Positions 1-7,421 of a DNA stretch of 64,000 nucleotides are shown here, in pieces. Position 1 is the stretch's first letter. Each line of letters begins with the position of its first letter. A model generated the notes under the pieces. It saw only the letters and a program-made list of their open reading frames with translations. It was not told the DNA's origin and searched no databases. The translations under genes were made by a program, and so were the position numbers. The stretch lies in NCBI RefSeq assembly GCF_001423425.1, contig NZ_LMNX01000003.1, positions 50,379-114,378 of the forward strand, given 5' to 3'. This stretch comes from Rhizobium sp. Leaf306 (GTDB lineage: Bacteria; Pseudomonadota; Alphaproteobacteria; Rhizobiales; Rhizobiaceae).

Positions 1-433
1 CCTTATTCCAGAAGGCGGTTGTGCTTTCGATCTCCTCCATCTTCTCGAAATCGTCCGGAGAACCGAGCCGGGCTTTCAGCGCGTCAAGAAGGCCCGCAGG
101 GTGATCCGTGGAGTATGTGCACGCCTGATGACCACTGGGCCCGACGGCGATCCAGAACGACAGCGAATCCGTGCTGTCGGACTGTTCGCGCTTCCAGCCG
201 ACCACCTCGACCGATCCTCCATTGTATCCCTGGAACGCCGAACGCCATTCCGACGTATCCGCCTCGGACATGCGCTGCCATCCGAGCTCGTCGCCATTGG
301 CGGACACGTCCTGGATGTCGGAAGCCATACAGATGCTGATGAGACGGTCGACCGTCATTTCCACGGGAGCGGCAGCAGATGATCCAGCATAGATCGACAC
401 CACCGTGGCGATAATAATGGCGATCGCGCGCAC
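1..433 (-). CDS. Secreted hypothetical protein, 3' end cut by window edge
   Basis: The frame is open from a GTG at 433 to base 1, so the C-terminus lies outside the window. The GTG has a very good ribosome site (AGGAGG about 5 nt upstream); an in-frame ATG at 448 is possible but overlaps that site. The first ~22 residues form a typical Sec signal peptide (hydrophobic AIAIIIATVVSIYAG, then AAA), so the product is probably periplasmic. The mature part starts with VEMTVDRLISIC and keeps two cysteines about 70 residues apart, compatible with a disulfide. I do not recognise the family. The shadow frames here are poor in comparison. Confidence 0.7.
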   Translation of the reverse strand, partial: MRAIAIIIATVVSIYAGSSAAAPVEMTVDRLISICMASDIQDVSANGDELGWQRMSEADTSEWRSAFQGYNGGSVEVVGWKREQSDSTDSLSFWIAVGPSGHQACTYSTDHPAGLLDALKARLGSPDDFEKMEEIESTTAFWNK

Positions 434-651
434 GAAAACCTCCTGCATTACTGCGTCGAACGCACTCATCCCGTGCGGCCGCAAACCGCGGCAAAACGAC
501 TTTTGCCAGCCCCGCTTGGGTCGATCAAGATCGATGACTTCCGTACGCGTTTCGCAGATTACGCAGTGCAGTGATGAGACGCAATGACCGCTCTTGGCGC
601 AAAGCGGCAGTCGCCTGTCGGACCAACGCAGACTACGGATGTCCGTTGGAC

Positions 652-1566
652 TTAATCTCTCCTTTCTGAGCCAACAAAATCGATAAATGCTCTCAGCGGC
701 GCGGGCATGAACCTGCGGGAGAAATACAGGCTGGGACCGTCGAAGGTCGTCCACCATTCCGGCAGAACTGGTTCGAGGTCGCCAGAGGCGAAGTGTGGCT
801 GTAACCAGTTTTCGAACGTATAGATCAGGCCACGGCTGGATCGGGCGAAATCAATTGCGGCGGCGGCGGCATCCACCCCCACGACCAGCCGTCCCTGTGG
901 ATCGACCGTGAGTGCTTCGCCCTCCCTTTCGAACTCCCACAGCACGTAAGCCCCGCTGGAGAATCGAAGTCGGATGCACTCGTGCTCAAGCACATCGCTT
1001 GGATGCTGAGGCCTTCTTCGGCCTGCAAGATACGATGGACTTGCGGCGAGTGCGCACCGCTGCGTGCGCGGACCCAACGGTACGGCTATCATGTCTTGAG
1101 CGAGATGCTCGCCATAGCGGATGCCTGCGTCACATCCGGCGGCGACGGCGTCCACAAGTCTATCCTCGACCACGAACTCCATGCGCACGGCAGGATGCAC
1201 TTCAAGGAAGCGGCCAACGAGCGGCGGCAGGATATCTACCATGACTGCTCCCGTCACGTTGAGCTTCAGCAGGCCGCGCACTTCGCGCTCAGAACTTGCA
1301 GCATCTTTCATGGCAGCACGAGCTTCAGAATAAAGCGGCAAAAGACGTTCCGCCAGCGAGCGGCCTGCATCCGTTGGTGAAACGCTCCGCGTAGTCCTTG
1401 TCAGCAACGGGACGCCAACCTGCCGCTCCAGGCGCTTCACGCGTTCGCTGACCGAAGACGGCGACAGCCCAAGCCGCTGCGCGGTTTTCCGGAAGCCGCC
1501 GGTGTCGCAGATGTCGAGAAACACTGCCAGGTCATCAAAGCCGGATATGTCTTCATTGTTCGCCAT
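652..1566 (-). CDS. LysR-family transcriptional regulator
   Basis: A LysR-type regulator of 304 aa. The N-terminal winged helix-turn-helix is clear (FRKTAQRLGLSPSSVSERVKRLE, residues ~18-41), followed by the linker helix and a periplasmic-binding-like effector domain. I start at ATG 1566 (MANNEDIS), where family similarity begins; a longer frame to 1617 would run into the promoter. It is divergent from the SDR gene at 1665 with 98 bp between, the usual arrangement of a LysR regulator and its target. I infer that it controls the SDR and itself. The effector is unknown. Confidence 0.92.
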   Translation of the reverse strand: MANNEDISGFDDLAVFLDICDTGGFRKTAQRLGLSPSSVSERVKRLERQVGVPLLTRTTRSVSPTDAGRSLAERLLPLYSEARAAMKDAASSEREVRGLLKLNVTGAVMVDILPPLVGRFLEVHPAVRMEFVVEDRLVDAVAAGCDAGIRYGEHLAQDMIAVPLGPRTQRCALAASPSYLAGRRRPQHPSDVLEHECIRLRFSSGAYVLWEFEREGEALTVDPQGRLVVGVDAAAAAIDFARSSRGLIYTFENWLQPHFASGDLEPVLPEWWTTFDGPSLYFSRRFMPAPLRAFIDFVGSERRD

Positions 1567-1664
1567 GACGATCAGTATATGCACTGATCGGGTGGTTTTC
1601 GAAAGCCATTTCAGCATCTATCTGTTCGTCAGTCGGGCAGCTTCCGCCGATAACAAAGGAAAAC

Positions 1665-2390
1665 ATGATGCACAAGAGAACAGTGTTGATCACAGGTGCG
1701 AACAAAAGCATCGGATTCGAAACCGCGCGCCAGCTCGGACACAAGGGCTACAGCGTATGGCTTGGAAGCCGGGATGCCGCACGCGGCGAAGAGGCTTTAC
1801 GCTTGCTGTCTGCGGAAGGCGTTGAGGCGAGGTCTATTGTCATTGACGTGACTGACGAGGCATCGGTGAGGCAGGCGGCTGATCGCGTGGAGACAGAAGA
1901 TGGCAAGCTGGACGTCCTCATCAACAATGCTGGCATTCCCGGCCAGATGGTCCCACCCTCTCAGCAGTCCATCAATGACATCCGCCACATTTACGAGACC
2001 AACGTCTTCGCACCTATCCTGGTGACCCAGGCTTTTCTCCCCCTTCTCAAGAAGGCGGGGAACGCAACCGTCGTCATGGTCAGCAGCGGCCTTGGTTCCC
2101 TCGGCTGGCTCTCGGACCCGGACAATCAGTTCTTCGGCGTCAATTTCCTCGGCTACAACAGCTCCAAAACGGCTCTCAACGCCATAACCGTGGCTCTTGC
2201 CAAGGAACTCGCGGCCTCCGGCGTGAAAGTGAACGCGGCCGATCCAGGCTACACAGCAACCGACTTCAACGGTCATTCCGGCTACAGAACGGTAGAACAA
2301 GCTGCAAACGGCATCGTGTGGCTTGCGACCCTGGATGAGAAAGGACCGACAGGCGGCTTCTACTTCGACGGGGCGGTGGTGCCCTGGTGA
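1665..2390 (+). CDS. Short-chain dehydrogenase/reductase (SDR)
   Basis: A classical SDR of 241 aa, NAD(P)-dependent and cytoplasmic. The Rossmann dinucleotide motif TGANKSIG is at residues ~10-17, NNAG at ~86-89, and the catalytic YNSSK with its upstream serine around residues 145-170. The ribosome site AAAGGAAA precedes the ATG. The typical role is reduction of a carbonyl or oxidation of an alcohol; the substrate cannot be read from sequence. It is divergent from the LysR gene at 652-1566. A shortened duplicate of its 3' third lies at 3335-3617. Confidence 0.93.
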   Translation: MMHKRTVLITGANKSIGFETARQLGHKGYSVWLGSRDAARGEEALRLLSAEGVEARSIVIDVTDEASVRQAADRVETEDGKLDVLINNAGIPGQMVPPSQQSINDIRHIYETNVFAPILVTQAFLPLLKKAGNATVVMVSSGLGSLGWLSDPDNQFFGVNFLGYNSSKTALNAITVALAKELAASGVKVNAADPGYTATDFNGHSGYRTVEQAANGIVWLATLDEKGPTGGFYFDGAVVPW

Positions 2391-2667
2391 GCTTACACAA
2401 AGTCTCAACATGACCGCTTTCGGCGCGCAGGTGACATGACACTGTCATAGGGGCATGACCGCTTTCGAGTACCTTCGGGGCTAGGCCTCAATGTCCGACA
2501 TGAAGGCGCATAGCGGAAATGATTTCCGTAAAGGGGCCGGAAGCGGATTGTCCGATGTTGGGGTGTCGAAGGCGAGAGTGGCCATCAAAGCATCTGGTGC
2601 CATTGTCTGAGCTCGGCCCAGAGCGGACGCCGTTGACTTGGCTTATGATACGCCAATATCATGCTTC

Positions 2668-3249
2668 ATGACTGATCTTTCGACCAAACTGCTGGATGAA
2701 CTGAGTGTCGACGAGGCTGCGCGACCCAAAGCCCCGCCGGTGCCCGAGGCAACAGACATACACCGTCGCCAAGGCCGACAACTAGGCGCAATTCACAGCC
2801 ATCATCTGAGGGAAATGGGTCAAGTCGGCGCGATCCTCGCCAGGATCGAAGCGCAAGACGCTCCACCTGAGCACCTAAAGCAGCTCGTTCTTTCACTCGA
2901 TATGGCTGAGAATTTTCGAGCGTTCGGATCGATTTGCGGCCGCGAATGCCAAGTGCTCAAGTTCCACCACGACATTGAAAGCGCGGACATGTTTCCCCGG
3001 ATTGAGGCAGCGAGTGCTGGCAAGTTTCGCGAGATTGTGGCGAAGCTAAAGGCGGAGCACGAGGTCGTCCATGAGTTGATCATCCGCCTGAGTCGTGCGG
3101 CAGATGCATTGGCGGAAGTCCCCTCGGAGGCACATTTCATTCAGGCCGGCAACACATTCCGAAAACTTGAAGAGATCGTACGCTCCCATTTCGGCTATGA
3201 GGAAACCGAATTGGAGGAAGCTATCGGGTATTACCTCGGATCGATCTGA
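2668..3249 (+). CDS. Hemerythrin/HHE-domain protein
   Basis: A 193-aa alpha-helical protein that resembles hemerythrin HHE cation-binding proteins. Spaced His/Glu residues fit a di-iron site: IHSHHLREM near the N-terminus, LKFHHDIE and AEHEVVHEL in the middle, and RSHFGYEETELEE at the end. Such proteins bind O2, NO or iron, or protect against nitrosative and oxidative stress. I use ATG 2668 (MTDLSTK); an in-frame TTG at 2638 would add ten residues with no better ribosome site. The gene stands alone between the SDR and its truncated duplicate. Confidence 0.75.
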   Translation: MTDLSTKLLDELSVDEAARPKAPPVPEATDIHRRQGRQLGAIHSHHLREMGQVGAILARIEAQDAPPEHLKQLVLSLDMAENFRAFGSICGRECQVLKFHHDIESADMFPRIEAASAGKFREIVAKLKAEHEVVHELIIRLSRAADALAEVPSEAHFIQAGNTFRKLEEIVRSHFGYEETELEEAIGYYLGSI

Positions 3250-3334
3250 CGCCGCCCTTCAGTGAGACTCCTCTGAGCGTTGAAGTGCTGAAATGATAGA
3301 TTTTTCAAAGAAAGGTGTCGTTAACGAGACAGCC

Positions 3335-3617
3335 AGCTCTCCGATCCGAGCAATCAGTTCTTCGGCGTCAAAATCCTCGGCTACAACAGCTCAAAACGGC
3401 TCTCAACGCCATAACCGTGGCTTTTGCCAAGGAACTTGCGGCCTCCGGCGTGAAAGTGAATGCGGCATATCCCGGCTACACCGCCACCGACTTCGACGGT
3501 CATTCCGGCTACAGAACGTTTGAACAGGCTGCAAACAGCATCGTGTCGCTTGCGACGCTGGATGAGAACGGACCAACAGGCGGCTTCTACTTCGACGGCG
3601 CGGAGGTGCCCTGTTAA
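3335..3617 (+). pseudogene. Truncated duplicate of the SDR gene
   Basis: About 280 bp closely match the 3' third of the SDR gene (roughly 2110-2390), including the sequence just after its stop. The copy begins near AATCAGTTCTTCGG, has lost one base in the AGCTCCAAAACGG stretch (so the catalytic Tyr-Lys region is frameshifted) and then reads through to FYFDGAEVPC. It has no Rossmann part and no start. It is the relic of a second SDR copy or of a tandem duplication with deletion, and is unlikely to make an enzyme. Confidence 0.85.
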
Positions 3618-3701
3618 GCTTGCACAGCGCCTCACCATGACCCCACCTGGCGCAAGGCGGCGCACAAGGCCGTGACCGGGCCAAAGCAGACTCAACCCAC
3701 C

Positions 3702-4004
3702 CTATATTTCCGTGACGTCACGTTCGTTCGAGGCATCGTACTTTCGAATATCGCCCCGCATCCGAAACTGCCAGCGGCTAACGAACGCCAGGGTCTCGGC
3801 GGCATCAAGGTGAGCGCTGAGCGCGGATTGATCTGACCAACGCTCCGATATGAGCAAGCGTCCGACCTGCGGGTCGGCCACCGCGACGTCATAGGAAATG
3901 TTGCCGGCACGCTGTCGTGTTGCAGACGCAAGCACATCCAGATCGCGGAGAAATTGTGCCAACTCAAGATGATCGACATACATGTGCCCTGTTACGATAA
4001 GCAT
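3702..4004 (-). CDS. ABM-domain (antibiotic biosynthesis monooxygenase-like) protein
   Basis: A 100-aa ferredoxin-like-fold protein of the ABM/YgiN type. The pattern is characteristic: a short beta strand (LIVTGHMYV), a helix with regular leucines, TRQRAGNISYDVAVAD, LLISERWSDQSALSAHL and a C-terminal helix plus strand. These small enzymes or quinol-handling proteins act without a bound cofactor. The frame continues upstream into a quinone-reductase remnant, so a longer reading would be a fusion; I start at ATG 4004, where ABM similarity begins. A second ABM gene at 44512-44814 also lies beside a quinone-reductase remnant. Confidence 0.75.
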   Translation of the reverse strand: MLIVTGHMYVDHLELAQFLRDLDVLASATRQRAGNISYDVAVADPQVGRLLISERWSDQSALSAHLDAAETLAFVSRWQFRMRGDIRKYDASNERDVTEI

Positions 4005-4334
4005 GATGACATTCTGTCCGATTGGCCCTGGAAAGCGCTCCATGTTCGCGCCGCCGACCGCATCGACCACAAGGTCCACGTCTTGTATGAGCGCCTCAGC
4101 GGAAGTCTTAGTGTAGTCGATGAACTGATCCGCGCCCAAGTCGCGCAGACGGAATTGGGCGCACAGGAGACACGAGACCGCTGTGGAGGCATGTCCGCTT
4201 TCGGGGACCCAAGGTGATGACCTCGACGTCTGAAACGACGGCGCAAAGCTGCTAAGGCGAAGATGCGCGTCCCCGACCTGCACGAAGCGGCGGAGTTTCT
4301 TAGCTGAGTAATGCTCTGGTAGTTCTAAGAGCAT
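4005..4334 (-). pseudogene. Remnant of zinc-type/quinone oxidoreductase (MDR)
   Basis: In frame with and just upstream of the ABM gene is a piece of a medium-chain dehydrogenase/quinone reductase: LRDLGADQFIDYTKTS followed by VDLVVDAVGG, which is the cofactor-domain segment after the Rossmann glycines. The N-terminal GroES-like domain, the glycine motif and the C-terminus are missing or scrambled. It is a dead fragment. It might contribute an N-terminal extension to the ABM protein if translated, but I think that unlikely. Confidence 0.6.
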
Positions 4335-4721
4335 TCGAGGATATCGACACTTCGATAACTGACGGCGTTCCCGATCTCGGTGTGGCCAAGCAAGATCTGG
4401 TTCGCGCCAAAGTGCGCGCTGCCTTATCGATTATAGCGGCGTTTCCTCGCGAGACAGAATGCGCGCCATATTTTTCTCGACGTAGCCAAATTGCCGTCAC
4501 CATTCATCGACCAGCCTGGCCTATCACCGAGTGCTGAGTTGATCGGCACAGTCAATTCGACTGGGAAGTCATAGTCATCGACAGTTTCTCCCCTTCGCTG
4601 AACTGGGTGTACTTCGAAGCAATCGCGAAAGCGATGCATAGATCTGACGGTGATCCAGGATAGTCGATCAAGATCCAGACGGGCCGGAGGCGTTGATATA
4701 GAATCACCGTGCCGTCATTTC
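4335..4721. other. No recognisable gene
   Basis: Several short open frames occur on the minus strand but none shows a family pattern or a good ribosome site. The stretch is probably decayed coding DNA linked to the neighbouring MDR remnant. Confidence 0.4.
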
Positions 4722-5024
4722 TTACTGTCCGAGCCACTGGTACTCGGCGATGGACGCCTTGCCGGATTTCTTGTCATACAGGCAGATAAGGTTAAGCGCC
4801 TTGTTCGACTTGCCGCTCTTCTCACGAAGAAGAATCGCAATTTTGCCCACTGCATCGTCGAAGACTACCGGCGCGGTGGCTTCGGGAGACACCATTCGCG
4901 ATTGGCCGATGCAGGTGCCATTTGCCTTGGCGAACACGGCATTCCATGCGCTGTCGCTGGACGCGCTGGCGACTTGGATGAAAGCAAGCACGCCAACCGA
5001 GGCGGCTAATGTTGTCTTGAACAA
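4722..5024 (-). CDS. Small secreted protein
   Basis: A 100-aa protein beginning with a Sec signal peptide (hydrophobic TLAASVGVLAFIQVASA, cleavage near ASA-SS). I choose the TTG at 5024 because AAGGAG lies 7 nt upstream; the in-frame ATG at 5054 would place that ribosome site inside the gene. The mature part (~75 aa) holds two cysteines and ends with IAEYQWLGQ. It is probably a periplasmic, disulfide-bonded small protein; I do not recognise the family. Confidence 0.7.
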   Translation of the reverse strand: MFKTTLAASVGVLAFIQVASASSDSAWNAVFAKANGTCIGQSRMVSPEATAPVVFDDAVGKIAILLREKSGKSNKALNLICLYDKKSGKASIAEYQWLGQ

Positions 5025-5596
5025 ATTAAAACTCCTTATGTCATTCAGACTCACGCCTCGGCGTAGCGTCGGTGAATGCGAAAAAGCATGGCAGGATCAC
5101 GACCGCTGCTTGGACGAACATCCCGGCATCTGCGAACTCTTCATTCAGAAGAAGAACCAACCATGCCGATGATCTCAATTCCACACAGCAAAGCTTCCGC
5201 CGAAGTCTTTGAACGAATCGAGCGTGGACGACGAACTGCACGGACCGATGTCGTTGACCCGCGAACATAGCTGGCCAACATGGATAATAAGCGCCAATCC
5301 CCGATGGCGTGACGGACGCCGATCCGAAGACAGGACGAGCCGACGCCAAAGGTCCCATTCCGGCTCCTCAAGCAGCTGATCTCAGTTCCACAGATGCATG
5401 AGCGCAGCTGATATACGAACACAAACGAGCTCTTGGAACGGCAGCTTCGCAATCACCGATGGGATGGCCGCTCAATTCTTAACTCCGTTCACGCGGCCAG
5501 CGAATTACGCGAGATCACTCAGGACGTGAAAGAAAGCCGGACAACGTGGAAGTGCCCGGCCATGCGGTTCGCGCCCGTAATCCGCTCTTTCTCCGA
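5025..5596. other. No recognisable gene
   Basis: Nothing convincing on either strand. Short frames exist, for example a minus-strand peptide that starts like a signal sequence (MFVQAAVVILPCFFAF), but it stops after about 26 residues. It looks like decayed sequence. Confidence 0.4.
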
Positions 5597-6889
5597 TCAG
5601 CGCGCCTGCGACACCTGGTCGGCGGTGACCGTCCCCTTACGTCCGCTGAAGTGCTCGACGACATAATTCGCCAGTGAGGCCACATCTTCGTCAGAATATA
5701 TTTTTGCAAACGAAGGCATAGTCTTTCCGGGAGCTGCCTCGTGGTCGGAAGAGCCCTGAAGAACTACCCTCACCACGTTGCTGGCCGTTGGATCGCTGAG
5801 GGCGTGACCGCCGAGGATCGCGGCTCGCGGATTGAACTGTCCTTCGCCATTCCATCCGTGGCAGCTCGCGCAGGCTCCGGCGTAGATTTGCTTACCTGGT
5901 TGAGTGTCGGCGGAAGCCTCTGTCGATCCCGCTGTCAGTTCATCTTCCTTACGCCGGATGGCCTTGTGATCGGGTTCTCCCGTTACCGCCGGAACCGTTC
6001 GGAGATACGCGACGATGGCGTCGATATCGGATTTGGGCAGCTTGCTGAGGCTGAGATCGATGGCCTCGCGCATCGGTCCCGCGGCTACGCCGCGGTCTTT
6101 GGCGTGCCCCGCAGAAAGCATGTCCGCGATCTGCTCGTCGCTCCAGTCGCCAAGTCCGTATTCCTTGTCGGAAGTGATGTTCCAGGCCTTCCAGCCGTCC
6201 ACGTCACCTCCGGATAGAGCGAGACCCTGCTTCCTTTGAAACATGAGGCCGCGCGGCGTGTGACATTCGCCGCAATGGGCCAAGGCTTCGACGAGATACG
6301 CGCCGTCGTTCCAAGTCTTGTCTTTGTCGGGATCGGATTTGAAGGGTGCCCGAGGCATGAAGAGTAGTTTCCATCCACGCATCAGCGGCCTCTGGTTGAA
6401 CGGAAATGCCAGAGCGTTCTCCGGCGCGGGCTCCGACACCGCAGCGAGCGTAGTCAGGTATGCCCGGACGGCGAGGATGTCGTCGGTCGAGAGGAGCGCA
6501 TACGAGGTATACGGGAACGCGGGATAGAGATCCTCACCATGTCTGCCGACACCGGAACGCATGGCCCTGACGAACTCGGCATCGCTCCAGTCCCCGATCC
6601 CGTTCGTCTTGTCGGGCGTGATGTTAGGAGAGTAAATCGTTCCGAACGGAAGCTTGAAGGCCAGTCCACCAGCGAAAGGCTTGCCGTCTTTTGTTGTGTG
6701 ACAGGCGGCACAGTCCGCCGCGACAGTCAGATACTCGCCTCGGGCGACGAGTTCGGCTCCTGTCGGCTGGGCCTTGCTCGCCTGGACGTCCGGAAGTCCA
6801 TGAGGCCAGAAGAAGAAGCAGGCCGCGCCGATAAGGCCGACGACCGCGATTGTACAGATCCCGATGATGTATTTCCGCCAGCGTCCCAT
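5597..6889 (-). CDS. Membrane-anchored tri-haem cytochrome c (alcohol/gluconate dehydrogenase-type subunit)
   Basis: A 430-aa protein with an N-terminal membrane anchor (YIIGICTIAVVGLIGAACFFF) and three c-type haem sites, CAACH, CGECH and CASCH, each in its own domain. This matches the cytochrome subunit of membrane-bound alcohol, gluconate or sorbitol dehydrogenases, which passes electrons from a periplasmic dehydrogenase to ubiquinone. Start ATG 6889 has an AGG-rich site upstream. No dehydrogenase subunit is adjacent, which is odd; the partner must be elsewhere or lost. The gene follows the 3' side of the RND operon on the same strand but is separated from it by a terminator and ~500 bp. 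Confidence 0.9.
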   Translation of the reverse strand: MGRWRKYIIGICTIAVVGLIGAACFFFWPHGLPDVQASKAQPTGAELVARGEYLTVAADCAACHTTKDGKPFAGGLAFKLPFGTIYSPNITPDKTNGIGDWSDAEFVRAMRSGVGRHGEDLYPAFPYTSYALLSTDDILAVRAYLTTLAAVSEPAPENALAFPFNQRPLMRGWKLLFMPRAPFKSDPDKDKTWNDGAYLVEALAHCGECHTPRGLMFQRKQGLALSGGDVDGWKAWNITSDKEYGLGDWSDEQIADMLSAGHAKDRGVAAGPMREAIDLSLSKLPKSDIDAIVAYLRTVPAVTGEPDHKAIRRKEDELTAGSTEASADTQPGKQIYAGACASCHGWNGEGQFNPRAAILGGHALSDPTASNVVRVVLQGSSDHEAAPGKTMPSFAKIYSDEDVASLANYVVEHFSGRKGTVTADQVSQAR

Positions 6890-7370
6890 AGCCCTGCCTT
6901 TCGTTCTCAACGCGGCGTTTCGCTCGCACTCTAGATGCGCCCGCCACCGCTTCGCCAAGCCGGCGACCCCCTCGTTCTTTCGAACTCGGGAATGCCCGGC
7001 GCGTAATATCGAGAGGACGGGATTCTCCGGGTGCTGGATTGCACAATCCCGCACCCGCGGTGCGTAAATCCCTGAATTGATGCTTCACATAAGTGGCGCC
7101 GCCTTGGTGCCGCGAAGGGGAGCGATCCCTGCTCTGTCTGGGAGGGGAGCCAGGAGCAGGGATCGCAGAGTCGCAGCCACGGCGGATGGACTACGACTGG
7201 AGGGCGGTGACCGCACCTTCGCGGTCAGGCTGGTCGATGGGAGGAGGAGGTCGACCGTGTTGCCTTGCCTGGATGTATAAGGCCTTAACTACTTCCTGTT
7301 TTCTTGCAAAATTCGATTTTGTGGGAAGATTTTTTGTACGATCCGTCACTGTATTTGAGACCGAAAAGAA
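6890..7370. other. Non-coding stretch between cytochrome c and RND operon
   Basis: No gene recognised. It contains the strong inverted repeat at 7122-7166 and, toward 7300, AT-rich sequence that could hold the promoter of the cytochrome gene. Confidence 0.4.
7122..7166. repeat. 13-bp perfect inverted repeat with structured loop
   Basis: GCGATCCCTGCTC at 7122-7134 is exactly the reverse complement of 7154-7166, with a 19-nt loop. There is no T-tract after either arm, so it is not a simple terminator. It could be an RNA hairpin in the cytochrome c leader or a protein-binding site. Confidence 0.6.
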
Positions 7371-7400
7371 ACGCCGACCCTAAGGATCGGCGTCTCTTTT
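7371..7400. terminator. Bidirectional rho-independent terminator after RND operon
   Basis: ACGCCGA (7371-7377) pairs with TCGGCGT (7387-7393). It is followed on the plus strand by CTCTTTTT and on the minus strand by TTTCTTTT. It sits 22 bp after the stop of the RND permease gene, so it ends that operon. Confidence 0.85.
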
Positions 7401-7421
7401 TACTAGCGGGTTGAGTGGTGG

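Noticed and set aside
2400..2475. Repeated ATGACCGCTTTCG words (2410, 2456, similar at 4190)
   Set aside because: Too short and degenerate to call a repeat family; may be remnants of duplicated SDR flanks.
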